Below are positions 53,648 through 62,085 of a stretch of 64,000 bases of DNA, in pieces. The translations under genes were made by a program, and so were the position numbers. The notes below the pieces were generated by a model that worked only from the letters and a program-made list of their open reading frames with translations, ran no database searches and was not told where the DNA came from. Position 1 is the first letter of the stretch, and every line of letters starts with the position of its first letter. Source of the DNA: CAVVIH01 sp963748295 (GTDB taxonomy: Bacteria > Acidobacteriota > Vicinamibacteria > Vicinamibacterales > 2-12-FULL-66-21); assembly GCA_963748295.1 (NCBI GenBank), contig CAVVIH010000006.1, positions 434,001 to 498,000 of the forward strand. The letters are read 5' to 3'.

Positions 53648-55100
53648 CTGGAAGAAGATCAGGAATCGAAAATTGCCCGGCAGCTGAGCCGATCAGCTTT
53701 AGAAGCCAGTCGAGCCCGATGACCCGAAGCTTCCATGAGAGGGGGCTGGCTGGCGGTGTCGAGACGTCCGTTGGTGCATCTGCGCCAGAAACGCCGACAT
53801 TGCGAAATAGCTCCGCGAACGAGAGCCCTGGCAAGATTTGCGCGTCGCCCCCGAACATATCGCCGAGACTTAGGTTCGGCACTAGTCTGTCGACCCGTGC
53901 GTCTGCCATTAGAACTGCGTCCAACGGCAACGGCGCGAATCCCATGCGAGCCCGCGCGGCGATTTCGAACTGCCGGAGGTCCGTAGCGGTGGCTATAGGC
54001 TCAAACGGAATCTCGTCGAGAAGCTGAGGGATCCCAAGCCGGAACCTTGCATAGTCAAGTCGGCTCGCTGGCTCTAACTTCTGTTTCACGTCTGGCGTGT
54101 ACCCAGGCCAGCGAAATGCATTGAACGTTGCGTCGCCCCGTGGGCCCACCCGCCTCGTCAATGTGCTTACATGAGTATCGGGGACTGACAGTCCACCCGT
54201 CGCCTCCGATGAGCTCGCGCGACCGAACCGCACCTCGTTATCGAGCCCAATGAACAGCCGGTCAGGAATGTTTTCCGGCCGTTGACTTCGGTAGTAGATC
54301 CGGCGAATAAGAGCTGCGGCTATAGCGACCGGATCAGGAGGCGGCTGGGCCGGTCGATCTATGAGGTCCCTCGTCTCTAGCACATAGAGATAATCCGCAT
54401 CGGGATCGTCTGAGTCACTTGGAAGATTGCGGACGTAGACGTCCGGTTCCGCCGTTGGTCGAGGGTCGAGTAATGGGAAACGCGTGAATCGCGTATCGCG
54501 GTATGTGGCCAGCGAAGCGGCCCCGTCCCCCGAAAACTGGGACATTCCCTGCACCCGGAGCCGGACCGTCCGAATGCGCGGTTGAAAAGGACGACGAGCA
54601 ACACCGAGCGGTCCGATGGTTGGCACCGCACCTCGCACCCATTCGGCCCAGTCCACCCGCTGTGATGTGTCGCCGCTCACAAGAGGCTTCGCAAGCGCGA
54701 TCAGTGCGCCGCCGTACTGCGCAAAACGGTAGGGCTGAGCGTTCCACTCTTTATCGACGACCCATAGGCCCTCGCCACTCGTAGGAATCTCGTGCCCTGG
54801 GTCAGAGGGTAGCGTTGGCTCGGAGCCGCACATAGCGGCTTGTTGGGTAAACGGCCATGCGCTTCCGGGTTCCCGGATCAACCCGTTCGCGGATCGCACT
54901 TTGTTGCTAACGAAGAACATCGGCATCCGAGACGGATGCTCGCCGCCTGCCCAGTCGCGGCCGATGTGCTCAAACTCGAACGGCTGCTTGTCCACAGTCG
55001 GCAGGAAGAAATCGTACGTGGCGTAGGTCCCAGGGTCGCCGTCCGGCGGTAAGTCCAGAGGTGGCGTGCGCTTCGTCGTCACGGATACCGATCGAAACAC
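53562..55100 (-). CDS. giant protein 1, central segment
   Basis: 512 codons. Readable parts: YATYDFFLPTVDKQPFEFEH, WAGGEHPSRMPMFFVSNKVR, SGEGLWVVDKEWNAQPYRFA, AAALIRRIYYRSQRPENIPD and PLSWKLRVIGLDWLLKLIGS. Upstream the sense continues in another frame as NEVTIEHIETVFRSVSV, joining the 55121-55672 segment (shift near 55130). No catalytic motif recognised. Confidence 0.55.
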   Translation of the reverse strand: MFRSVSVTTKRTPPLDLPPDGDPGTYATYDFFLPTVDKQPFEFEHIGRDWAGGEHPSRMPMFFVSNKVRSANGLIREPGSAWPFTQQAAMCGSEPTLPSDPGHEIPTSGEGLWVVDKEWNAQPYRFAQYGGALIALAKPLVSGDTSQRVDWAEWVRGAVPTIGPLGVARRPFQPRIRTVRLRVQGMSQFSGDGAASLATYRDTRFTRFPLLDPRPTAEPDVYVRNLPSDSDDPDADYLYVLETRDLIDRPAQPPPDPVAIAAALIRRIYYRSQRPENIPDRLFIGLDNEVRFGRASSSEATGGLSVPDTHVSTLTRRVGPRGDATFNAFRWPGYTPDVKQKLEPASRLDYARFRLGIPQLLDEIPFEPIATATDLRQFEIAARARMGFAPLPLDAVLMADARVDRLVPNLSLGDMFGGDAQILPGLSFAELFRNVGVSGADAPTDVSTPPASPLSWKLRVIGLDWLLKLIGSAAGQFSIPDLLPDGGDDARAANRHIDSRFFRNRSGPGLVK

Positions 55101-55120
55101 CGTCTCAATGTGCTCAATCG

Positions 55121-55672
55121 TTACTTCGTTTGGCTGGGTACCTGAAGGTACGCCTGCTTGATCAATACCGCAACGAAATGACCGCGCTCGTCTTTGATGA
55201 ACGCGCGCTCCGAGATAACAACGAGTTCCGCTTCCGTGCCGAAAGGATAGAGGAACCCGGCGCGAACGAGTTTGACGTGATGATCACGTCCGAGCGTAGC
55301 TGTGTGCGTCCAACCCGTCAGTGCGCAGCCCGGAAACGCTGTCCAGGTGCTGTCGAGTTCGAGGGACCCGCCGCGGGCGCTGAGGCGGAACTGCTCGACA
55401 TTCGCGGTTCTCCCCTCGGCAAAGCAGGCGCTCACACAGAAATTCTCGTAGTTGACGATCCCTGACTCGCGCTGTTGCGCGCCGGGTCGACCCGTGTAAG
55501 GAAATCGGCGCGACAGACTTGTCGCGATCTCGATGCGATCCCGGTTTCGGAGCGGCGTCGGCTTTCCCGGTTGCTCCGGAAAAACAGTACCGGGCGCATT
55601 GCGGTAACCGACCACAAGGTCTCCCGCCCTCTGCGCTTCCCGTCGTCGTGCCGCGTTCAAACCCCCGAACAC
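55121..55672 (-). CDS. giant protein 1, second segment
   Basis: 183 codons: FGGLNAARRREAQRAGDLVV, RDRIEIATSLSRRFPYTGRP, IVNYENFCVSACFAEG, STWTAFPGCALTGWTHTATL and FGTEAELVVISERAFIKDER. Upstream it is joined through a short third-frame piece (SGVRVCGIRTGQDDPLAFEV, 55680-55745) to the 55672-56256 segment. Confidence 0.5.
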   Translation of the reverse strand: MFGGLNAARRREAQRAGDLVVGYRNAPGTVFPEQPGKPTPLRNRDRIEIATSLSRRFPYTGRPGAQQRESGIVNYENFCVSACFAEGRTANVEQFRLSARGGSLELDSTWTAFPGCALTGWTHTATLGRDHHVKLVRAGFLYPFGTEAELVVISERAFIKDERGHFVAVLIKQAYLQVPSQTK

Positions 55673-56256
55673 TAAGTACCTCGAAAGCCAGCGGATCGTC
55701 CTGGCCGGTCCGAATTCCGCAAACCCGTACTCCAGAGTTCCACCCAGTCCCCGGAGACGAGTTGATCACTCGAGTGCTCCCACAAGAAGTTAGGCGTCGA
55801 GGCTCCAGCAACCGGGCTCTGCGCCGGCCTGCCGTATCGCCCAAGCGGCGTCAGGTCGATGCCCCACGGCATTTCGATGCGTGTGAACCGCGCATCGCCA
55901 GCGCTAGCGACGGCCAAGTCGTACGGCGCTGCCACAGTCTCCAAGTCCGGCAGGACCATCTCGAACCGGTCCCAGGCCAAGAGATCATCCAAGGTAAGGT
56001 CGATGCGCTTTCGAGTCGGCGCTCGAAATACTAACGTGCTCGGCGCGCTGGGAACCAGGATGATGCCCGCGAGTTTCTCTTCCTTGATCGTCGCCGGAAT
56101 GCCTGCCACCCCGATGGCCGTTTCAGCAAAATGCTGTGGCGGAGTCCGGAAGACGAGGAGCGGATCCGGAAACCCCTTGATCGGTTCCAGCGAGCGGCAG
56201 CCGAGGAGGCGGCGCTCCCGGTAGCCGACCGCCGTCAAGTCCAAGTGACAGTTCAT
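55672..56256 (-). CDS. giant protein 1, N-terminal segment
   Basis: Opens MNCHLDLTAVGYRERRLLGC and continues FPDPLLVFRTPPQHFAETAI, APTRKRIDLTLDDLLAWDRF, MVLPDLETVAAPYDLAVASA and MPWGIDLTPLGRYG. The real sense lasts to WVELWSTG; the final ~15 codons are out-of-frame. Its ATG overlaps the stop of the 56253-56477 gene (ATGA), so either the two are coupled or a further shift makes them one protein. Joined giant protein 1 spans 52397-56256, about 1,290 aa. Confidence 0.5.
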   Translation of the reverse strand: MNCHLDLTAVGYRERRLLGCRSLEPIKGFPDPLLVFRTPPQHFAETAIGVAGIPATIKEEKLAGIILVPSAPSTLVFRAPTRKRIDLTLDDLLAWDRFEMVLPDLETVAAPYDLAVASAGDARFTRIEMPWGIDLTPLGRYGRPAQSPVAGASTPNFLWEHSSDQLVSGDWVELWSTGLRNSDRPGRSAGFRGT

Positions 56257-56477
56257 CGAGCTCGCGCCGGAGGACGTATGTTGGCCAGCCGCTGCTCCGC
56301 GTGGGCCTCGAGCCGCCGGAAGTCGGGAAGCACCCTGAAAATGGAGCGACCGCGAGAGATAGGCAACCAGTCCTGAGGAGAGAGCGCCGTGTAATGGGTC
56401 GGCGGAGCCAATCGTCTGGCCCTGGGCGCTTTGCTCGCATGCGACTTCCCCCGCGAAAGTGGACTAACTAAAGGCAC
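56253..56477 (-). CDS. small basic protein upstream of giant protein 1
   Basis: 74 codons: MPLVSPLSRGKSHASKAPRA, THYTALSPQDWLPISRGRSI, FRVLPDFRRLEAHAEQRLAN. Rich in Arg/Lys. The stop overlaps the next ATG. It may be a separate small protein or the true N-terminus of giant protein 1 if one base is missing at the junction. No family recognised. Confidence 0.4.
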   Translation of the reverse strand: MPLVSPLSRGKSHASKAPRARRLAPPTHYTALSPQDWLPISRGRSIFRVLPDFRRLEAHAEQRLANIRPPARAR

Positions 56478-56603
56478 GCGTCGCCTCGACTCGATGCGAT
56501 ACAGGTCGAATACTGAGGTGACCTTTCAAGACGCATCACCCGATCGGCTCGGTCTTACCTGGTAATCAGCGCATATTTGCTCAAGGCGTTGCAGAGACGC
56601 TAC

Positions 56604-57268
56604 TCACGACAGTTCGCAATGTGGCGCATCCTTCAACGTCGAGAAATTGAGCCCCGCCTTCATGCCCTGCTTGACGACAGAATCCGCATAGATTCGCCAG
56701 ATCGCATCGCTGGCGGGGGGATGTGAGTTTTGCCATCCTTGAGTGGATAACAGTCCGCCGCTTTGCCGGAGCCGGCATGTCCATTTCCTTGATGGTTCGA
56801 CAGAGTCGTTACGCCGTCTTTGTCCGTGACGATTTTGCCGGCGCGGCCGTAGGGTATGGCCCTGGGGCGCCCAGATCCGAAAAGCCACCGCTGCCGATCA
56901 ACCGTGCGAAATCCCTCTACGAATCTGAAGTGGTTACCTTGTGCCGCTAAATCCTCTAGCACTACTTCGAGCTTCTCCCGAAAGGAAGCATCCAAATTTG
57001 AGGGATCGTTATCGCGAGGCGGCCCCAGAGCGATTGCGCGGCCTTTGAAGACAAGATCAATAACTTGTAGGTGCGATCTCGTCTCGACTGAGCGCGCCAC
57101 GTTCTCGCCCCATGGGGGCTGTGCGCTTCTTCGGAGTGCGCCGGGGCGGACCGACGCTGCCGACAGACTTCCGTACAGTCTTTGGTGCTTTCTTTCCGCG
57201 TGCGGAGCGCGGGAGGCCGTGATCTACTGATCCCCGACTTTTTGTGCTTCTGTTGACGTTTTGCCATT
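56604..57268 (-). pseudogene. M15-type peptidoglycan peptidase, frame interrupted
   Basis: The likely start at 57268 gives a Lys-rich N-terminus (MAKRQQKHKKS). The core in the 57100 frame is FREKLEVVLEDLAAQGNHFR, FVEGFRTVDRQRWLFGSGRP and LSNHQGNGHAGSGKAADCYP (metal-binding H...D region). At a G6/C6 run (56714-56721) it shifts to the frame reading ASDAIWRIYADSVVKQGMKA and DAPHCELS (metal-binding His). These are the M15 (VanY/endolysin) landmarks. It would cut peptide cross-links in peptidoglycan. Together with the GH19 protein it gives the island two wall hydrolases. At least two breaks are needed. Confidence 0.65.
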
Positions 57269-57719
57269 GATTGCTCTCGCCGGCAGCTGAGTAATCGTTG
57301 AGGCCAGCCGTGAAACTCGTTACCAGGCTCCGAGATGTACAAATCGCGACACGGCAACCCATACAGACCCCTAGTCGACGGTCGAATACTAAACGTTTTC
57401 CACCGACTTGCGAACAACAATGCTCCGCAATCTGCCAGCGTCCTTTGAAGGCAGTCGGAACCGACGCCCGGTTCAACGTTCAATAGACGGACAGAGCTCG
57501 AACTTCTGCTTCGCAGCGCGCCAAGCTGGAGGCACCCTCAGAAGGAGCCTATCGACCACGAGTCGGCATAGACCTGAACCGAAGCAACCACTCCCGACTC
57601 CATGCGCCCGTCGTGGCGTTCGTTTGACGGAATGCGGATCAACCAGCGAAGTCCTGCCGCTACAGTGCGGCAGCTCGACCTGAAGGCTGGCGAGGTACGG
57701 CTGAATCCGTGACGACGAC
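57269..57719. other. stretch without a supportable gene
   Basis: Short overlapping frames on both strands, none with recognisable protein. It may contain the 5' end of the DUF6361 remnant or a promoter for the divergent genes, but I see no definite signal. Confidence 0.3.
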
Positions 57720-57727
57720 CTCAACTG

Positions 57728-58780
57728 TTCTTGCCTGCGACACAACACCGCCCGGCAACCGAGCACCACAGCGATGATCGGCGCGACTCCGCTTTCGACA
57801 GCTTGTCAGTGCAGCAGGAGCTCGCGCGCCTTGGCAAGCTGGTTACGCCGACTACTTCTTCCCTGGCACCTTAGTGCTGCAGACTCGGCCCCGGTATCTC
57901 TTCTTCGTATGCTGGAATTTTCTCTGGCTCGCGCGCCAGCGCGGTGCTACCACGAACCTTCTTAAGCTTAAGCGGAAGGACCAAGCGGAACTGTAGGTGA
58001 CAAGTCAGCTCGTCGCGACAAGCCGGCGGCCCGCATCGCCCGGGAACTCAAGACCCAACATGGACGGCATTATTGGTGTAAGTGTGTTCGGCGAAGACCG
58101 GCCTCGACTCCCAGGGCAGCGCGTGGACTTCGTCTACTGGACGGCACTCCGTCGATGGGGTTCCACAGGAGCCGCACAGCTCAGGACAGGGCCCGACTGT
58201 TCCGCCGCTGGCGAGGAGCTTCCATTTGCCGCGTCGGTGAAGGCGCCGATGAGAGTCAGGACGACACCATCCGCGACGAGCCGCTGGTAGAGTTCCACGT
58301 TCCACCAGTCCAAAGGCGGAACGAGGAGTCAGAAGGGATGGACTTCGAATTGGAGGGCTTCGAGGCTCGCTGGCTGCAAGAACGGCTGCTTGTCCTCGAG
58401 GAAGTGGCGGAGGGCCCGTGTCTCCTCGCGAAAGCAGCCGAACTGTGCGCCGATTCGCCGCCGCGGATGATGCCCGAGAGGACTCGTCACTTCGGCCCTG
58501 GGACGACCCCCTCGCGGTTCGGGCGGCACGAGCAGCGCGGCAGGACAGCCGTCTCGAGCGGGCGAGCCAAGCATCCTCTCTCGCACACTATGTTCGCGTC
58601 TCGCACACTATGTTCGCGCGATTTACGCGGCGCTTGTCGAGTGGGTGGTAGATGCCACCGCTTCGCCCCGCCGCGATCCGCCGCTCCGGCACTATCGGGA
58701 GATGCTCCGGAAGCTGGCAGGGGATCTGTGGCGGTCCCAGGCTGATTCCAAACCTCGTCCGCCGCGCGGGGCAGCGCTGA
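57728..58780 (+). pseudogene. DUF6361-family gene, multiply frame interrupted
   Basis: Pieces of one family appear in order across frames: ADYFFPGTLVLQTRPRYLFF (about 57849-57908), then VCWNFLWLARQRGATT, MDGIIGVSVFGEDRP, VDFVYWTALRRWG (about 58060-58158), RSRTAQDRARLFRRWRG, LVEFHVPPVQRR, MDFELEGFEARWLQERLL, IYAALVEWVVDATASPRRD and LRHYREMLRKLAGDLWRS (to about 58740). This follows the DUF6361 layout as I recall it (FPGTSTIQTRARYFLF, then GVIG, then IYWNGL..WGI). At least four shifts are required, so this may be a real pseudogene. Function of the family is unknown. Confidence 0.6.
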
Positions 58781-58789
58781 CCACATGGC

Positions 58790-59188
58790 CCAAATTCAGG
58801 CCTTGCGAGCGAGCTAGGATGTCGCCACGTACGAAACTCGTACGCAGCGCTTTGCTGTCGCAGCTACGATACGTCGCTCAAGACTGCGATGGCCGGCGCA
58901 GCGGCCGAAGATGTCGCCGCGATCGTTGAGCACCTAAGTCGTCTGTCTGGAGTTCAGTGCGCGAGGTTGCGAGTGAGGTCAAGCTCAGCCAACGACGGTA
59001 GAGTCATCGCGACTGCCTCTCACTTTGGAGAAGGTGGCAACGCGCGCTGAGCCGCGGCCCCCGCTGCCGCCCGGCCGGTCGTGTGCGAATTTGTGCGAAT
59101 GAAGTCGTCGCGGGCGTGCGCGTCAGCACGTAGCTGCCCGAAATCCGTCCGGTGGATACGCGTCAGTTCACGTCAGAGCAGGTTTTCG
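58790..59188. other. right end of the island, no gene supported
   Basis: No convincing coding frame. A tandem gtgtgcgaatttgtgcgaat lies at about 59081-59100, resembling gttgtgcgaatgttgtgcga near 40946-40965 just inside the left end. No integrase reading was found here. Confidence 0.35.
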
Positions 59189-59249
59189 ACCAGCTTGAGG
59201 GGCTGGCGTTCGCAAGAACGTGGGGGTTCGAATCCCCCCTTTCGCACCA
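59189..59249 (+). repeat. right attachment site of the island (61-bp direct repeat)
   Basis: Identical to the last 61 bases of tRNA-Leu(GAG) at 40811-40871. It lacks the 5' acceptor strand and D arm, so it is not a functional tRNA. Confidence 0.93.
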
Positions 59250-59261
59250 TTCGACTCGGCC

Positions 59262-59365
59262 TCTCCTTCGGCGAGGCCTCGCTCATGAGAGGCCGAGTCA
59301 CTGTTCGTCGCCGAGTCGAATGCCCTGAGCGAGCCCGAAGGGCGAGTCGAAGGGCTGTCCCGCAA
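59262..59365. repeat. hairpin repeats with CCCGAAGGG core
   Basis: ctcggcctct at 59255-59266 pairs with agaggccgag at ~59295-59304, followed by a second unit around gagcgagcccgaagggcgag (59330-59349) flanked by gccct/agggc. The core matches the hairpin at the tRNA-Asp 3' end. Confidence 0.5.
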
Positions 59366-59428
59366 AATCCGCACCGCCAAGCTAACTCGCTCCGCATATG
59401 CAATAACTTTGTGATATAAAGCATTTGC

Positions 59429-60685
59429 GTGCCGACCCGTTCGAACCGGATTCTCCGCCGCTTCGTCATCGTCCTCGGCGCCATCGCCGCGCTGATCGTG
59501 GGGATCGGTGGCCTCCCGTCATTCCTGTGGGCGACGGCCAGGCCGCTGCACCCGGAGCCGCAGAACGCGCCCTCGGCCGTGCAATCGGAGCCGTCGCCGC
59601 AATGGGCCGCGGCCGTCGGTCGCGCGCGATCGATCGTGCGGACGGTACTCTCCGAGCAGAATCTGCCGGGACTGTCGGTGGCGGTCGGCGTCGGCAGCGA
59701 CATCGTGTGGGCCGAAGGCTTCGGCTGGGCCGACGTCGAGACGCGCGCGCCCGTGACGCCGCAGACGCGGTTCCGAATGGGCACCGCCTCGACCGCCCTG
59801 ACGTCGTCGGCGGTCGGCGTGCTGCTCGAGAAGGATCGGGTGAAACTCGACGAGGAGATTCAGGCGTACGTCCCACAGTTTCCGAAGAAGCCCTGGCCCG
59901 TGACGCTGCGCCAGTTGATGGGGCATGTGTCTGGCGTGGGGATCGAGGCTACGGACGATTGGCGGTTGTCGTCTCAACGGTGCGAGCGGGCGGCCGATGC
60001 GCTGCCGGTTTTTGCGGATGGTCCTCTTCTGTTCCAGCCGGGAACGCAGTTTCGGCAGTCGCCACACGGCTGGGTGCTGGTCAGTGCCGCCCTTGAAGCG
60101 GCGGCGGAGCGGCCCTTCCTCTCGTTCATGCGGGACCAGGTCTTCCAGCCGCTGGGCATGGCTCACACGGGCGCCGAATCGGCGAAGGAAGAAAATCCCG
60201 AGCACATCGGCGAGGACGCCGAGGATCCTCCGCCCTTCAGGGGGATTCATGAAGTCATCATCAAGCCGTGGAGAGTGGTCACGGGCACCGAGGGCGAGTC
60301 CGGTGCGGACGGAAGCACCCGTCCGGCGACGTACTACGTCCCACGGTTCGGCCCCCATCCCGTCTATCAGTACGCGCTTCATGTCAGCAGTCCGCGTAAC
60401 CTGTCCTGCTATGCCGGCGCCAAGGCGTTCTTCTCCACGCCATCCGATCTGGTGCGCTTCGAGCTGGGCATGAACGGCAGCAGACTCCTGCGGCCGGCCA
60501 CCGTGCAATCACTCGAGGCGTTTGGACGAACGGCGGGTGGCTACGACGGCGAACTGCTGGGCGCGAAGGTCACGTCCGTGGTGACGGTCCGCGAACGGAC
60601 GATCGTCGTGGCCGCGATGTCGAACATCACCTCGGCGGACACGTCCGCAGTGGCGCGCAAGGTAGCCGACGCGTTCGCAAAATAG
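59429..60685 (+). CDS. class C beta-lactamase-fold protein lacking catalytic Ser and Lys
   Basis: 418 aa. An N-terminal membrane segment (VIVLGAIAALIVGIGGLPSF) is followed by a serine-hydrolase (class C beta-lactamase/DD-peptidase) domain: NLPGLSVAVGVGSDIVWAEG, RFRMGTASTALTSSAVGVLL, VTLRQLMGHVSGVGIE and FLSFMRDQVFQPLGMAHTGA. The canonical G-S-x-S-K is G-T-A-S-T here, so both the nucleophile Ser and the general-base Lys are replaced, and no clear YxN follows. It is therefore probably not a hydrolase. GTG start. First gene after the island. Confidence 0.8.
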   Translation: MPTRSNRILRRFVIVLGAIAALIVGIGGLPSFLWATARPLHPEPQNAPSAVQSEPSPQWAAAVGRARSIVRTVLSEQNLPGLSVAVGVGSDIVWAEGFGWADVETRAPVTPQTRFRMGTASTALTSSAVGVLLEKDRVKLDEEIQAYVPQFPKKPWPVTLRQLMGHVSGVGIEATDDWRLSSQRCERAADALPVFADGPLLFQPGTQFRQSPHGWVLVSAALEAAAERPFLSFMRDQVFQPLGMAHTGAESAKEENPEHIGEDAEDPPPFRGIHEVIIKPWRVVTGTEGESGADGSTRPATYYVPRFGPHPVYQYALHVSSPRNLSCYAGAKAFFSTPSDLVRFELGMNGSRLLRPATVQSLEAFGRTAGGYDGELLGAKVTSVVTVRERTIVVAAMSNITSADTSAVARKVADAFAK

Positions 60686-60796
60686 CGTGACCTGCTGGCA
60701 GGTTCGGTCTTGGCCAATCACCCTAGACGCGTCGTTGAGGGGCTGGCGCCCGGGAGGTACGATTTGCGCATGCCTGGCGTCAACGAGGAGGTCACG

Positions 60797-61306
60797 GTGA
60801 GCTGTCGAACCCCCAAGCGCTATCTCGTCGCCATCATTTTGCTCGCGGGCTCTACTACCGAGATCGGGGCGCAGCGTCGTCCCGCAGGCGAGGCGCAGGT
60901 CAAGCAAGGGATACAAGCATCACTCAAGATTGGCGGGCAGACGTACAACTCGAGTGAGCCAGGAAGCTGCACACATGCGCCGATAGCGTCGATTTACCAG
61001 ATCATGTCCGAGATGTGGAGCGTGCAGCAGTCGCAGCAGGCAGGTTCGCTCAGTTTGTCGTTCTGGAGACCGAAGGACGGCTCCGCTGACATGGTGACCT
61101 TGTCGGTCAGCACCGGCGATAGCTCGCATGAGGTGAACACGGTGCGCGGTGGCCGTACGACGAGTGGATCGGGCAAGGTCACGTTGGCGAAGTCCGGAAA
61201 CGGCGGGACGTTCACGGTCGAGGCCAAAAGCAAGGATGGCGCGCCCATCACCGGCACGATCACCTGCAAGACGTTTGCACCCCATGCGGCGGAAGGTGGA
61301 CTGTAG
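60797..61306 (+). CDS. small secreted protein of unknown function
   Basis: 169 aa from the GTG at 60797, chosen because AGGAGG (60786-60791) lies five bases upstream; ATG at 60770 is an alternative. Signal peptide RYLVAIILLAGSTTEIGAQ. The mature part has ASLKIGGQTYNSSEPGSCTH ... SLSLSFWRPKDGSADMVTLS ... TITCKTF, a beta-rich domain with a likely Cys pair. Family not recognised. Confidence 0.6.
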   Translation: MSCRTPKRYLVAIILLAGSTTEIGAQRRPAGEAQVKQGIQASLKIGGQTYNSSEPGSCTHAPIASIYQIMSEMWSVQQSQQAGSLSLSFWRPKDGSADMVTLSVSTGDSSHEVNTVRGGRTTSGSGKVTLAKSGNGGTFTVEAKSKDGAPITGTITCKTFAPHAAEGGL

Positions 61307-61378
61307 GCTCGGGCGCGCTGAGGAACCCAAGGAACGATCTCCCGAGTCGTAGCAGTCGCCCGTCTGCGTTTCGGGCGG

Positions 61379-61687
61379 CTACCGTCGCGCGAGCGCGCGC
61401 TCGAACTCTTCGAGACGCTGGTTCAACTCGGTCCACCGGGCCTGTTCGTTCGCCACGTCTTGCGCGAGCTCCTGCAGCTGGACTCTCCCCAGCAGGATCT
61501 GCACGCTGGATTCGGCGAACGCGGCGTGTTCCATCGCCGCGCGCAGGCCACGCACTTCGATCAAGAGCGCGCTCAGGACGTCCGGTGGGGCTGAGGTCTG
61601 CTGCGCCCTGGCGACGAGTGAGCCTCCCATCGCAGCGACGGCGAACAGCACGGCAAACCCCATGGCGCGAACAGCTGTCGATCTCAT
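61379..61687 (-). CDS. small secreted coiled-coil protein
   Basis: 102 aa: signal peptide AMGFAVLFAVAAMGGSLVARA, then LLIEVRGLRAAMEHAAFAES and VQILLGRVQLQELAQDVANE with heptad spacing. Probably a periplasmic helical protein. Similar proteins, as I recall them, are longer, so the C-terminus may be cut short by a frameshift. Confidence 0.5.
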   Translation of the reverse strand: MRSTAVRAMGFAVLFAVAAMGGSLVARAQQTSAPPDVLSALLIEVRGLRAAMEHAAFAESSVQILLGRVQLQELAQDVANEQARWTELNQRLEEFERALARR

Positions 61688-62085
61688 GACGCCTCCACTG
61701 AATGACGCGTTGACGTCACCGCTGCGGGCGCCGTGCCACGACCTGAGCGATTGGAGTAAGGCAGTAACTCGTTTGCATCGCGTACGTCAACGAATCGGCC
61801 GAACCATCACGCAGTGCCAGAAGTGTTCGCCGCCGCGCATGTCGTCCCGCATCAGGGACTTCTGCCGGGCTTCGGCGATGCTTAGCCGTCAGCGACGACG
61901 ATGCGAAAAATCGACTTCGCCGCGATCCTCCACGCAATTTTTTGTCGAAGCGCGGATGGTAATCCTACAGTCGAGCCGGCGTCGCTTGCGGCGCGCGCGT
62001 CTGGGCACGAGCTACCCAGCCATGGCTGAGCTTTTGCAACCAATCACCCGATAGGAGTAAGGAGAAGGACAAGGAGGACGAGTCG
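61688..62085. other. intergenic stretch, nothing supported
   Basis: About 400 bases between divergent genes. Short frames on both strands have no recognisable protein. It probably carries the promoters of the two flanking genes, but I cannot place them. Confidence 0.3.

Larger units (their letters stand above)
40872..59249. mobile_element. 18.4-kb integrated genomic island in tRNA-Leu(GAG)
   Basis: Bounded by the 61-bp direct repeats. The tRNA is intact on the left and only its 3' part is repeated on the right, as expected for tRNA-targeting tyrosine recombinases. The pair TTGTGCGAAT/TGTGCGAAT lies close to both ends (about 40947-40966 and 59082-59100), suggesting further element-end sequence. 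Cargo: PLD/GIY-YIG-like genes, two giant proteins, wall hydrolases, DUF5995 and a broken DUF6361 gene. No integrase was recognised. Confidence 0.88.

Noticed and set aside
59189..59249. Second tRNA-Leu gene
   Set aside because: Only the 3' 61 bases are present; the 5' acceptor strand and D arm are absent. It is the att repeat.
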